Source: RUG806 sp963624415 (lineage in GTDB: Bacteria > Bacillota > Clostridia > Oscillospirales > Acutalibacteraceae). Taken from it: 22,296 nucleotides of DNA. Location of the stretch: contig CAVFPQ010000023.1 in NCBI GenBank assembly GCA_963624415.1, positions 1-22,296 of the forward strand, given 5' to 3'. Positions within the stretch are counted from its first letter, which is position 1. Each line of letters begins with the position of its first letter. Position numbers and translations under genes: made by a program. Below the pieces are notes generated by a model that saw nothing but the letters and a program-made list of their open reading frames with translations, had not been told where the DNA came from and did no database searches. Of this stretch, positions 1-6,122 are shown in pieces.

Positions 1-7
1 AATGCAT

Positions 8-50
8 AATTTCGGAAGTCCTGCGGACTTGATTTATATAGCTTCGCAGA
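8..50. repeat. Dispersed repeat unit with AAGTCC/GGACTT hairpin
   Basis: Begins AATTTCGGAAGTCC and contains the small hairpin AAGTCC-TGC-GGACTT followed by GATTTATATAGCTTCGC. The same unit, with loop TTC, occurs twice in tandem at 11137-11321. It has no coding potential. It is one of several short repeat families confined to intergenic spaces in this window. Confidence 0.75.
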
Positions 51-53
51 ACA

Positions 54-90
54 ATCAGCAATTAGCAGTTAGCAATGAGTGGTCAGTATT
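54..90. repeat. AGCAATTAGCAGTTAGCAAT simple repeat
   Basis: Degenerate tandem heptamers of the type GCAATTA/GCAGTTA. Related tracts occur at 11111-11140 and 22019-22050, each next to another repeat family. No function can be read from the sequence. Confidence 0.7.
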
Positions 91-107
91 CAGTATTTGC
101 ATGCCTT

Positions 108-200
108 TCCGTTATATGCCGCAGGTATATCACCGCACGGGTGCGATATCATTTCGCAGATATATCATCCGTTGTGCGGGAACGGATATCATTGAAAAAA
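108..200. repeat. GATATC-rich palindromic repeat, left copy
   Basis: Contains ATATGCCGCAGGTATATCAC, the hairpin CGCAC-GG-GTGCG, then GATATCATTTCGCAGATATATC. The first 56 nt recur nearly identically, in the same orientation, at 22240-22296, where the hairpin is CGCAC-GAA-GTGCG (loop changed, stem kept). Non-coding. Confidence 0.75.
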
Positions 201-209
201 CAAGTCCTA

Positions 210-590
210 AGACTGTTTTTTCTCGTACCGGCGGGCCGCCCGTCGGGGCACCCGACTGTCCGGTCGGTTAATTTTATAAAACAGGCAGTCTTTTATGCCG
301 GACAGCCGGGTACCGCCTCCGGGCGGAATGCCCCTCCCTCGCTTTCATTTGTTAAGCCGCTTCGGGCCGCGGCTGAACAAATTCAGCTCACTCGGGGCAT
401 TGCCGTCATACCGCTTACGCTTCTGACGGCGGGTGCGCCGCCTCGCTATCCGAGGCGGCTTGCCGCTCCTCGCGGGCTTCGCCGCTTCGTCGCGGCATGC
501 CCTCGCTTCGCTCGGGCCTTGCGGCTCGCTTCGCTCGCCGCCCTCGCTCGCTCCCTGCGGTCGCTCGCCTTTATCCACCCAAATTATACA
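210..590 (+). repeat. GC-rich dispersed element, copy 1
   Basis: This stretch without a gene is GC-rich and full of palindromes (GCCGCCTCG/CGAGGCGGC, CGCTTCGCTCG motifs). Its core hairpin at 328-400 has outer arms ATGCCCC (328-334) and GGGGCAT (394-400) and an inner stem ATTTGTTAAGCCGC (347-360) with GCGGCTGAACAAAT (369-382). A homologous copy lies in the opposite orientation at 8273-8660. Both end in CGCTCGC followed shortly by ATCCAC. Open frames through it are arginine/alanine/serine-rich low-complexity translations with no Shine-Dalgarno, so I treat it as non-coding. The left boundary is uncertain. Confidence 0.7.
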
Positions 591-630
591 ATCCCACCGA
601 AAAAAAGTCAACGCAAACGGTCAAAAACCC

Positions 631-659
631 TTGACAAAATAAGGTGCTTATGGTAATAT
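631..659 (+). promoter_or_regulatory. Promoter of rplU-prp-rpmA
   Basis: TTGACA (631-636), 17-nt spacer, TAATAT (654-659): near-perfect sigma-A spacing and sequence. It lies at the edge of the GC-rich repeat, about 85 nt upstream of rplU. Confidence 0.85.
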
Positions 660-663
660 ATCG

Positions 664-735
664 TTTGCCGCATACCAAGGGCGTGCTATGCACATTAAAA
701 GGTTATCCTTGCCCCGTGTAGCGAGACTTACAAAG
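664..735 (+). promoter_or_regulatory. Possible structured 5' leader of rplU
   Basis: The ~80-nt untranslated leader can form CAAGG (676-680)/CCTTG (707-711) enclosing a GTGC-TAT-GCAC hairpin (683-693). A competing GGGC/GCCC pairing uses overlapping bases. Firmicute rplU operons commonly carry an autoregulatory L21 leader; I could not confirm a match to that consensus, so this is inference from position and pairing. Confidence 0.4.
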
Positions 736-746
736 GAGAACGAACC

Positions 747-1058
747 ATGTACGCAATCATCGAAACAGGCGGAAAGCAGTATAAGGTAGAGGCAAACGAC
801 GTTGTTTTTATCGAAAAGCTTGATGTAGAGAGCGATTCCGAAATCGTTTTTGACAAGGTTATTGCAGTTGCAGGTGACGACGGCATCAAGGTTGGCGCAC
901 CCTATGTTGAGGGAGCTTCAGTCAAGGCTAAAGTCATCAAGAACGGCAAGGCGAAGAAGATCACCGTTATGACCTACAAGTCAAAGAAGAACGAGAAGAG
1001 AAAGCTCGGTCACAGACAGCCCTACACTAAAGTAGAAATCGTTTCTGTCAACGCATAA
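747..1058 (+). CDS. rplU: 50S ribosomal protein L21
   Basis: A 103-residue protein, the normal length for L21, which binds 23S rRNA in the large subunit. It starts MYAIIETGGKQYKV, the hallmark N-terminus, and has the basic C-terminal segment with KRKLGHRQPYTKV. The start follows AAAGGAGAACGAACC, a good ribosome binding site. It is the first gene of a three-gene operon; the prp start lies only 3 nt after the stop, as in Bacillus and other Firmicutes. Expression should come from the consensus promoter at 631-659, possibly modulated by the leader RNA. Identification is secure. Confidence 0.98.
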   Translation: MYAIIETGGKQYKVEANDVVFIEKLDVESDSEIVFDKVIAVAGDDGIKVGAPYVEGASVKAKVIKNGKAKKITVMTYKSKKNEKRKLGHRQPYTKVEIVSVNA

Positions 1059-1061
1059 GCA

Positions 1062-1367
1062 ATGATAAAAGCGGTTTTCCGTATCCATGGCGACAGTGCA
1101 TCTTTCAGAGTATCCGGTCATTCCGGGAGCGCAGAAAGCGGCAAGGATATTGTATGTGCGGCGGTTTCATCCGCTGTATATATGACGGCTAACACGATAA
1201 CCGAAATTCTTCGGGTTAACGCGGCAGTCGAAGTCGACGACGGATACATGCAACTCAGCTTCGAAAACAGCGAAGCTGCTGCGGACATTGTAAAGGGACT
1301 TGAGCTTCATCTCAGAGAACTCGGCAAGCAGTATCCGCAATTCGTAAAAGTAACAACGGAGGTATAA
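1062..1367 (+). CDS. prp: Ribosomal-processing cysteine protease Prp
   Basis: A 101-residue protein of the Prp (YsxB) family, the cytoplasmic cysteine protease that removes the N-terminal extension of ribosomal protein L27 in Firmicutes. The catalytic region is visible as GHSGSAESGKDIVCAAVS, with His20 and Cys32 as the expected dyad 12 residues apart. The C-terminal half carries the usual LELHLRELGKQYPQFVKV segment. The gene sits between rplU and rpmA with 3-nt gaps on both sides, and the ribosome binding site for rpmA (CGGAGG) lies in its last codons, so the three are probably translationally coupled. Its substrate is encoded next door with a recognisable cleavage site, supporting the assignment. 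Confidence 0.95.
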   Translation: MIKAVFRIHGDSASFRVSGHSGSAESGKDIVCAAVSSAVYMTANTITEILRVNAAVEVDDGYMQLSFENSEAAADIVKGLELHLRELGKQYPQFVKVTTEV

Positions 1368-1370
1368 GCA

Positions 1371-1649
1371 ATGCTTAAGTTAAACATTCAGCTTTTCGCT
1401 CATAAGAAAGGTATGGGTTCAACCCGTAACGGCCGTGATTCCGAATCCAAGAGACTCGGCACCAAGAGAAGCGACGGACAGTTTGTTAACGCAGGCACTA
1501 TTATCGTTCGTCAGCGTGGAACACACATCCACCCCGGCACGAATGTCGGCAAGGGCAGCGATGATACGCTTTTTGCACTTACCAGCGGCAAGGTAAAATT
1601 TGAGCGTCTGGGTAAAGACCGCAAAAAAGTCAGCGTCTACGAAAACTGA
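1371..1649 (+). CDS. rpmA: 50S ribosomal protein L27 with cleavable N-terminal extension
   Basis: A 92-residue L27. The N-terminus MLKLNIQLFAHKKGMGSTRNG shows the Firmicute-type extension ending in LNIQLF before AHKKG. By comparison with the S. aureus case, Prp should cut between Phe9 and Ala10, exposing the mature end that reaches the peptidyl-transferase centre. The body contains the conserved RQRGTHIHPGTNVGKGSDDTLFAL core. The start ATG follows CGGAGGTATAAGCA. The gene ends the operon and is followed by a terminator at 1698-1740. Unlike many Firmicutes, no obg gene follows; the next gene is a convergent Fic gene. Confidence 0.97.
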   Translation: MLKLNIQLFAHKKGMGSTRNGRDSESKRLGTKRSDGQFVNAGTIIVRQRGTHIHPGTNVGKGSDDTLFALTSGKVKFERLGKDRKKVSVYEN

Positions 1650-1650
1650 T

Positions 1651-1740
1651 GGGTTATTCGGCGCAGACCGAAAAGCAAAAGTAAGTAATGAAATAATAGC
1701 TATATCTTATGTTCATTGTAAGATGTAGCTGTTTTTCTTT
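1651..1740 (+). terminator. rpmA terminator, first copy of a duplicated module
   Basis: AGCTATATCTTA (1698-1709) pairs with TAAGATGTAGCT (1719-1730) and is followed by GTTTTTCTTTTT. The hairpin plus about 45 nt of sequence before it (from GGTTATTCGGCGCAGACC, 1652) is repeated at 1869-1957 with few changes. Confidence 0.8.
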
Positions 1741-1760
1741 TTGCACGGCTTTGCTTTTCT

Positions 1761-1819
1761 AACCGTTTTTTTACCCACTCGCGGTACCAAAGTACAGCTT
1801 CGGGGTAAACAAAACGGTT
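1761..1819. repeat. Imperfect long inverted repeat between the two terminator copies
   Basis: AACCGTTTTTTTACCC (1761-1776) is nearly complementary to GGGTAAACAAAACGGTT (1803-1819), giving a stem of about 16 bp with a 26-nt loop that itself contains GGTACCAAAGTAC. No ORF. It lies exactly between the duplicated terminator modules. Function unknown. Confidence 0.6.
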
Positions 1820-1868
1820 TCTGCATCCGACTTCCCCATCAGTTTTTCCCCAAGATAAGCTTTTCGCA

Positions 1869-1957
1869 GGTTATTCGGCGCAGACCGAAAAGCAAAAGTA
1901 AGTAATGAAATAATGGCTATGTCTTATATTTTATTGTAAGATGTAGCTGTTTTTTTT
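1869..1957 (+). terminator. Second copy of the rpmA terminator module
   Basis: Repeats 1652-1736. The hairpin GGCTATGTCTTA (1915-1926)/TAAGATGTAGCT (1937-1948) differs from the first copy only by changes that keep G-U or A-U pairing, and is followed by a run of T. It lies 21 nt past the stop of the convergent Fic gene, so it may serve both strands. Confidence 0.7.
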
Positions 1958-1978
1958 GGTTCAATATAATATTCGTTT

Positions 1979-3139
1979 CTACTCTGCGACCTTATATTTA
2001 ACCCTCGGCCCATACTTCGCAGAAGACAAAAGCCCCAGCTGTTCAAACTTCAGAACAAAAGCACGAATTGTGGCATATGCGGCGTCCCCGAAATCCTTTT
2101 CAAGCTGTTTTGTTGAAAAGCCGTCCGTACCGTAAGCGGACAGCACAAACTTCCAAAGCTTCGTTTCTTTTTCGGTTATTTTTCCGTTCTTTACAGCACT
2201 GTCAAATACGGCTAATGTTTCAATCGCCGGCCCGTCTTCATTCATTTTGTTGTAAACATTATTTATAAAATACAAAACAAACGGTGTTACATCAATTTTG
2301 CCGCTGAGATTTCTGTTTTCCTCAATTAATGTGTAAGCTGCATAGTACTGTTTGCGGCTTTTTTCAATTCGGCTTGAAAACGGAACAAACAGAGCCGACC
2401 GATAACCCTTTTGAATCAGATACCACAGATGAACAAGCCTTGCCATTCTGCCGTTTCCGTCAAAATACGGATGTACAAAGCCAATATAAAAATGAATAAT
2501 TGCCGCCTTAACCAAATCGTTAATATTATCTTCGGCATTAGCGAAAGCAATAAGCGACTTCATAACATCAGGCACCTTTTCGGCACTGAACCCCGAATGT
2601 TCAATATGATCACTTATTACAAAAACGGAATCATTCCTGTATAACCGTACATCGGGCAATTTGTCATCATCTGCAAGAAAGTCCCCGACAGTCATCATAT
2701 AAAGTGTATGCAAGTTGTCTTCTGTTATTTTATTTGCGGTATCGGAAATAAATTCAAAACCCTGTTTTATGCCTAAAATTCTGTTTTCGCGGTCATCGTC
2801 CGGTGCCATTCCCTTTAGAATTTTACGCACACTGTCGCGACTGAAGTCCACACTTTCAATAGCCGAGGTTGATATAATTTCCTCCTCGGCTGCCCTGAGT
2901 CCGTAATGCTTATCCTGTGGCTGCAGCAGAAGCTTTACCGCATTCTGATTAACGGCGTTGCAGCTTTCATTAAAAACAATAAAGTTGCCGTTAAAATCAC
3001 AAAGCGGCAAAGGCTTATAGTATAACTCCTCTAAAGTTATAAGAAAATCATCAAAATCAACACCGTATTTGTATTTCAATTTTTTGTAGTCCGGAAAGTG
3101 CTTATCTCTTAGCATTTCGGTAAAAAGTTTAATATCCAT
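1979..3139 (-). CDS. Fic-domain protein (probable AMP-transferase)
   Basis: A 386-residue Fic-family protein. Fic enzymes usually transfer AMP from ATP to hydroxyl side chains of target proteins. The complete catalytic loop HPYFDGNGRMAR is at residues 223-234, with His223 as the expected base and Asp/Gly/Asn/Gly/Arg positions intact. An upstream TSAIES (91-96) fits the class II auto-inhibitory helix motif [S/T]xxxE[G/N/S], with Glu95 expected to block ATP binding. The last ~60 residues look like a winged helix, as in many stand-alone Fic proteins. The start ATG follows GAGGCTGAT. It has its own promoter and no antitoxin-like neighbour, so the built-in helix is probably its only control. The target is unknown. 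Confidence 0.93.
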   Translation of the reverse strand: MDIKLFTEMLRDKHFPDYKKLKYKYGVDFDDFLITLEELYYKPLPLCDFNGNFIVFNESCNAVNQNAVKLLLQPQDKHYGLRAAEEEIISTSAIESVDFSRDSVRKILKGMAPDDDRENRILGIKQGFEFISDTANKITEDNLHTLYMMTVGDFLADDDKLPDVRLYRNDSVFVISDHIEHSGFSAEKVPDVMKSLIAFANAEDNINDLVKAAIIHFYIGFVHPYFDGNGRMARLVHLWYLIQKGYRSALFVPFSSRIEKSRKQYYAAYTLIEENRNLSGKIDVTPFVLYFINNVYNKMNEDGPAIETLAVFDSAVKNGKITEKETKLWKFVLSAYGTDGFSTKQLEKDFGDAAYATIRAFVLKFEQLGLLSSAKYGPRVKYKVAE

Positions 3140-3177
3140 ATCAGCCTCATTGATATAATATAGTATCAGTTTGTATC

Positions 3178-3206
3178 AGCATAATACATATTAAAACAAT
3201 TGTCAA
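3178..3206 (-). promoter_or_regulatory. Promoter of the Fic gene with TGATAC direct repeats
   Basis: On the minus strand TTGACA (3201-3206), 17-nt spacer, TATGCT (3178-3183). Around the expected start site lie two TGATAC repeats 4 nt apart (TGATACAAACTGATAC), with a related TGATAT over the start codon. These could be an operator for the Fic protein's own winged helix; that role is inference. Confidence 0.7.
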
Positions 3207-3254
3207 GCGTAACAGGCACTCCGAATTGCCCCTGACGCAACCCGACCGGCAAGA

Positions 3255-3286
3255 AAAAAGACCAAGTCGAAAGGCTTGGTCTTTTT
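3255..3286 (-). terminator. Terminator of the tRNA operon
   Basis: AAAAAGACCAAG (3255-3266) pairs perfectly with CTTGGTCTTTTT (3275-3286), loop TCGAAAGG. Flanked by T/A runs on both strands; it directly follows the tRNA-Tyr 3' end. Confidence 0.9.
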
Positions 3287-3370
3287 GGTGGAAGAGGGTG
3301 GATTCGAACCACCGAAGTCGTCGACAACAGATTTACAGTCTGCCCCCTTTGGCCGCTCGGGAACTCTTCC
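3286..3370 (-). tRNA. tRNA-Tyr (GTA)
   Basis: An 85-nt class II tRNA on the minus strand. Acceptor stem GGAAGAG/CTCTTCC, D-arm with CCCGAGCGGCC, anticodon stem-loop CAGACT-GTA-AATCTG, long variable arm GTCGTCGACGAC, and T-loop GGTTCGAATCC. The terminal CCA is genome-encoded (TGG at 3286-3288 on the plus strand). The anticodon GTA and the long variable arm agree with bacterial tRNA-Tyr. Confidence 0.96.
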
Positions 3371-3398
3371 ATGTCTGATATTAAGTTTATTGCAAAAA

Positions 3399-3474
3399 TG
3401 GAGCTGGTGGACGGACTCGAACCCCCGACCTGCTGATTACAAATCAGCTGCTCTACCAACTGAGCTACACCAGC
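3399..3474 (-). tRNA. tRNA-Thr (TGT)
   Basis: A 76-nt tRNA on the minus strand. Acceptor stem GCTGGTG/CACCAGC, D-arm AGCTCAGTTGGTAGAGC, anticodon arm GCTGA-TTTGTAA-TCAGC with anticodon TGT reading ACN threonine codons, T-loop GGTTCGAGTCC, encoded CCA. It is the first gene of the two-tRNA operon. Confidence 0.96.
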
Positions 3475-3529
3475 AACTGTCTCTTCATTCGCACGAAACC
3501 GTGCTGTCTGATGAGTTGCAACGTTTGAA

Positions 3530-3558
3530 ATTATACCATCATAAAGATGTATTGTCAA
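3530..3558 (-). promoter_or_regulatory. Promoter of the tRNA-Thr/tRNA-Tyr operon
   Basis: TTGACA (3553-3558) and TATAAT (3530-3535) separated by exactly 17 nt on the minus strand: a perfect consensus, as expected for stable RNA genes. Confidence 0.92.
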
Positions 3559-3622
3559 GAGGTTTTTTATAAAAATTAAAAAAAGTTCTGAAATTTTCGA
3601 AAGTCAAATTCTTAAAGAAAAA

Positions 3623-3651
3623 GTCGGCGAAAAGCAGATACTCTCGCCGAC
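3623..3651 (-). terminator. Terminator of the GPH transporter gene
   Basis: GTCGGCGA (3623-3630) pairs with TCGCCGAC (3644-3651). On the minus strand the stem is followed by TTTTTCTTT. It lies 18 nt beyond the stop of the 3670-5223 gene. Confidence 0.88.
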
Positions 3652-3669
3652 CTTATTTGATTATATTGA

Positions 3670-5223
3670 TTACTTCGTCAGAGCAGGTTCACTGACATCT
3701 TCTCCTTTGGAAGCCTTTTCACTTGCCGTCTGACGGCGTGCGATAAGCTCCGCATACATCTGTTCTTTCTTTTTGCCGTCAAGGTCATAGAACAGCATCG
3801 GGATTATGCTGAAAGCACCTGTAACAGTCGGAACAATCGTAAACATCGCGAACAGATAGAACTTAACATAATCGGGCTGCTCCGCACCGCTTGTGTAAGC
3901 ACTCTGATCATAGCCGACATAGTCCATAAACATAGTCTGAATGAAGTTTGCGCCGACTCTTGCAAGCTTTGAAGCAAGGCCTTTTGCGACTGATGTCATA
4001 GCCTCTGTTCTGTAACCGTTTTTCCATTCGCAGTAGTCCATTGTCTCGTTGTAAATCTCGGTATTGATAACCGAACGCAGACCGTAGAACAGCGTCCAGA
4101 TAACTTCCCACAGCATCATAACAACCATCATGACCCATGTTTTGCGATAAAGTCCGCCCTTGAACGTCTTGAAATCAACACCGATACAGCCTATCGCGAA
4201 AACGAAGACATAGAGAATGCTTGAAATCTGGCTGCATACTATATACAGAACACGGCTCGAGAAGTGGCGTCTGAACCACGGAACGAACGTATAGCTCAGG
4301 GGTGAAATAGGCGCGGCGGGAATACCGGCAACCATTGTCATTGACTTAAAGTGAAGAACGTCAGTGTAATAGTCATTCTTGCTGCCGCCGATTGAGAACG
4401 ATCCGAGGAAGTCGGACAGCGTCATAAGAAGGACGGGCTTGTTGTTGATAATCGACTTAATTGAGGCCTTAATGCTCGGTGTTTTTACCGACTGCATTAT
4501 ACGTTCACGCGAATTCATAAAGAAATACATGCTCATACCGCTCGATACAAGCGTTGTAAACGTACCCATTCCGACGAAAGCGATAAGGAACTGCGTTTCG
4601 CGTGAGCCCTTCTTGATTAAGTTGTTATCTATAAGGTCAAGAACTATCGACAAAATCTGTTCGGGAAGCTTCTCACCGAATGTGCCCGATGCGAAGTTTG
4701 CTATCGTAACCAGACGCAATCGATCACTCGGATGCGGCGTTATGGTTGACATAAGACCGGTTCGGGCGATTGCCTGGAATGTGCCGACACCTTCGGACAT
4801 TATCTGCAATATAAGATAGAATATAAACTTGGTAAAGTCCACGGAGCTTTTGCCGCCGAAAAGAAGAGGCATAAACCAATACAAAAGTGAAATTATGCAT
4901 CCCGGAACGGCAAGCCCCAAGAGATACGGACGGAATTTGCCCCAACGTGTTCTTGTCTTTTCAACTATCGCGGCACTGAAAATATCGTTTACTATATCCC
5001 ATATGCCGTTTATAAAGTTGGCAATTGCCTGATATTTAAGGTCAATTTTTACTATTGTTGTTATAAAACGTGATTGTTCGCTGTTGATGTTAAAGCTCTG
5101 AGCGGCATCCCAAAGAACAAAACCGACCGTTTCTTTTGTTCCGACATATCTGCGGTTTTCGTAAACATACTGCAGTTGTTCGTCGGTATACTCCTGCGGG
5201 GCGTTGTTTTTATCTTCTGCCAC
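3670..5223 (-). CDS. GPH-family sugar/cation symporter (MelB-like)
   Basis: A 517-residue multi-helix membrane protein of the glycoside-pentoside-hexuronide:cation symporter family (MFS superfamily). The family signature is clear near the end of helix 2: FINGIWDIVND (70-80) then RTRWGKFRPY (91-100). The second-half motif ETMDYCEWKNGYRTEAM matches the conserved loop after helix 10. About twelve hydrophobic segments are visible, and the charged C-terminal tail (KKKEQMYAELIARRQTASEKA) should be cytoplasmic. Translation starts at GTG, placed by AAGGAGGAATCAGC directly upstream. It is monocistronic, with no sugar hydrolase or regulator beside it, so the substrate cannot be assigned. At ~517 residues it is longer than typical members (~450-480), mainly through N- and C-terminal extensions. 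Confidence 0.9.
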   Translation of the reverse strand: MAEDKNNAPQEYTDEQLQYVYENRRYVGTKETVGFVLWDAAQSFNINSEQSRFITTIVKIDLKYQAIANFINGIWDIVNDIFSAAIVEKTRTRWGKFRPYLLGLAVPGCIISLLYWFMPLLFGGKSSVDFTKFIFYLILQIMSEGVGTFQAIARTGLMSTITPHPSDRLRLVTIANFASGTFGEKLPEQILSIVLDLIDNNLIKKGSRETQFLIAFVGMGTFTTLVSSGMSMYFFMNSRERIMQSVKTPSIKASIKSIINNKPVLLMTLSDFLGSFSIGGSKNDYYTDVLHFKSMTMVAGIPAAPISPLSYTFVPWFRRHFSSRVLYIVCSQISSILYVFVFAIGCIGVDFKTFKGGLYRKTWVMMVVMMLWEVIWTLFYGLRSVINTEIYNETMDYCEWKNGYRTEAMTSVAKGLASKLARVGANFIQTMFMDYVGYDQSAYTSGAEQPDYVKFYLFAMFTIVPTVTGAFSIIPMLFYDLDGKKKEQMYAELIARRQTASEKASKGEDVSEPALTK

Positions 5224-5246
5224 GCTGATTCCTCCTTGCCGGTAAT

Positions 5247-5252
5247 ATTATA
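5247..5252 (-). promoter_or_regulatory. Likely -10 element of the GPH transporter gene
   Basis: A TATAAT lies 24 nt upstream of the GTG start on the minus strand. The -35 at 17-18 nt (TATTTT or TTATTT) is poor, so the assignment rests on the -10 alone. Confidence 0.4.
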
Positions 5253-5403
5253 CCGATTTATATTAACATAAAATAAAGACCTTTGCAAGAAAAGTCTTTG
5301 ATATCGATGATTTTAGTTAAAAATGTACAAATATCGGAATTGATTTTTGTATATAGTCCCGTTTTATTTTTAAATTCGATACGGTGACATACAAATAATA
5401 ATG

Positions 5404-5432
5404 TTGACATATATTTTATTGTAGTGTATAAT
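5404..5432 (+). promoter_or_regulatory. Perfect promoter of the antisense RNA
   Basis: TTGACA (5404-5409), 17 nt, TATAAT (5427-5432). No ORF with a ribosome binding site follows on this strand; the transcript runs into a terminator about 100 nt later, head-on to the small toxin-like gene. Confidence 0.85.
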
Positions 5433-5438
5433 AAAGCC

Positions 5439-5540
5439 GAAGAGACGAACCGTACAGCAAGCGGTTACGACCCTCAAAAAAGCGAAATTTAAAGAAAAAA
5501 CCCGCTTAGATTGGTGGTCTGGGGCGGTTTTTTCTTTTCT
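5439..5540 (+). ncRNA. Candidate antisense RNA (type I antitoxin)
   Basis: A ~100-nt transcript is predicted between the perfect promoter at 5404-5432 and the terminator at 5494-5534. It contains a small hairpin AACCG/CGGTT near its 5' end and no translatable ORF. It converges on the 33-codon gene at 5544-5645; the two transcripts share the terminator region and so are complementary at their 3' ends, as in TxpA/RatA of Bacillus. If some transcripts read through, the hairpin-T element at 5767-5800 would end an RNA covering the whole toxin gene. The RNA itself is inferred, not observed. Confidence 0.6.
5494..5534. terminator. Bidirectional terminator between toxin-like gene and antisense RNA
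   Basis: GAAAAAACCCGC (5494-5505) pairs with GCGGTTTTTTC (5524-5534) with one bulge. T runs follow on both strands. Confidence 0.8.
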
Positions 5541-5543
5541 CGC

Positions 5544-5645
5544 TTACTTTTTCGCAATCATTGAAATGATGCTTATAGCGATATCTATGCTTGTAACAAC
5601 AATTGAGACTATCGTAATGACATCGTTTATTGTCAGTTCGCACAT
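5544..5645 (-). CDS. Small hydrophobic peptide, candidate type I toxin
   Basis: A 33-residue peptide starting MCELTINDVITIVS and ending SMIAKK. Residues 9-30 form one uninterrupted hydrophobic, Ile/Val-rich segment closed by Lys-Lys, the layout of membrane-acting type I toxins. The start ATG follows AGAAGGGGGTGTCGCT, a strong ribosome binding site that is sequestered in a hairpin (5650-5669). A TTGACA promoter lies about 75 nt upstream, leaving a structured leader. A convergent RNA with a perfect promoter overlaps the 3' end. I do not recognise a specific family; resemblance to Fst, TxpA or holin-like toxins is in architecture, not sequence. A small membrane protein of other function is the alternative. 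Confidence 0.65.
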   Translation of the reverse strand: MCELTINDVITIVSIVVTSIDIAISIISMIAKK

Positions 5646-5649
5646 AGCG

Positions 5650-5669
5650 ACACCCCCTTCTGAGGGTGT
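5650..5669 (-). promoter_or_regulatory. Hairpin hiding the ribosome binding site of the 33-aa peptide
   Basis: On the mRNA ACACCC pairs with GGGTGT (plus-strand arms 5650-5655 and 5664-5669); loop and 3' arm contain AAGGGGGTG, the Shine-Dalgarno. Such sequestration is typical of type I toxin mRNAs. Confidence 0.7.
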
Positions 5670-5720
5670 AGAATAGTAACCGCCTACCGTTTATGCTACG
5701 GCTCGCCCTTCGGCATGGTT

Positions 5721-5749
5721 ATTTTGCATTATGTTATTATGCTTGTCAA
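5721..5749 (-). promoter_or_regulatory. Promoter of the 33-aa peptide gene
   Basis: TTGACA (5744-5749), 17-nt spacer, CAAAAT (5721-5726) on the minus strand. The -35 is perfect, the -10 has four of six matches. Confidence 0.6.
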
Positions 5750-5766
5750 TATTCACACGAAAATTC

Positions 5767-5800
5767 AACTCCGGGTCCGCAGAGGCTTGGAGTTTTTCTT
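5767..5800 (+). terminator. Hairpin plus T run downstream of the antisense unit
   Basis: AACTCC (5767-5772) and GGAGTT (5789-5794) followed by TTTCTT. It could end plus-strand read-through from 5404 before the next operon starts at 5856. Confidence 0.5.
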
Positions 5801-5855
5801 GTAAAAAGCAAATGAAGAATTTAAGATCACTTTCAAACTTGTTTGTCGAAAACTA

Positions 5856-5884
5856 TTGTATTTTTGTGATTTTGATACTATAAT
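5856..5884 (+). promoter_or_regulatory. Promoter of the 5934-6703 two-gene unit
   Basis: TTGTAT (5856-5861), 17-nt spacer, TATAAT (5879-5884), about 50 nt upstream of the first start codon. Confidence 0.75.
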
Positions 5885-5933
5885 ACAGTTGAGTTAAAAA
5901 TTACACAAAAGAAAACAAACAGGAGGTGTATTT

Positions 5934-6122
5934 ATGGCCACTTCAAGTATTTTTGCTCATATAGAAATAGACGAAAAGAAGAAAGCAGAACAGTTTATTA
6001 ACGCATTGGAAGAATCTGAAAAAGCTCAGTCAAAGAAGACATGTACAGTACCGACCATTCCCATTATGAATGATGCAAATAATATTCGCAAGTTAATGGC
6101 TAAGAGGTTTTATTCAAAATGA
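5934..6122 (+). CDS. Small partner protein of the GNAT gene, probable antitoxin
   Basis: A 62-residue protein, MATSSIFAHIEIDEKKKAEQ..., with a very strong ribosome binding site (AGGAGGTGTATTT). The first ~30 residues suggest a beta strand plus an acidic/lysine-rich helix (EKKKAEQFINALEESEKAQ). A proline-containing linker follows, then a basic tail ending IRKLMAKRFYSK. Its stop overlaps the start of the next gene as ATGA, so the two are translationally coupled. Small gene first, GNAT enzyme second, own promoter: this is typical of a toxin-antitoxin pair. From memory, similar 60-aa proteins precede GNAT genes in other Clostridia, but I could not check this. It is not the ribbon-helix-helix DUF1778 type known from TacT/AtaT systems. 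Function is inferred from context. Confidence 0.7.
   Translation: MATSSIFAHIEIDEKKKAEQFINALEESEKAQSKKTCTVPTIPIMNDANNIRKLMAKRFYSK

Noticed and set aside
75..656. 193-codon plus-strand reading frame (and overlapping frames) in the left repeat island
   Set aside because: Arg/Ala/Ser/Leu-rich translation of palindromic GC-rich repeats, no ribosome binding site, and it runs through the rplU promoter.
3166..3572. 98- and 130-codon frames across the tRNA genes
   Set aside because: They are the tRNA-Tyr and tRNA-Thr sequences translated; typical spurious products of tRNA regions.
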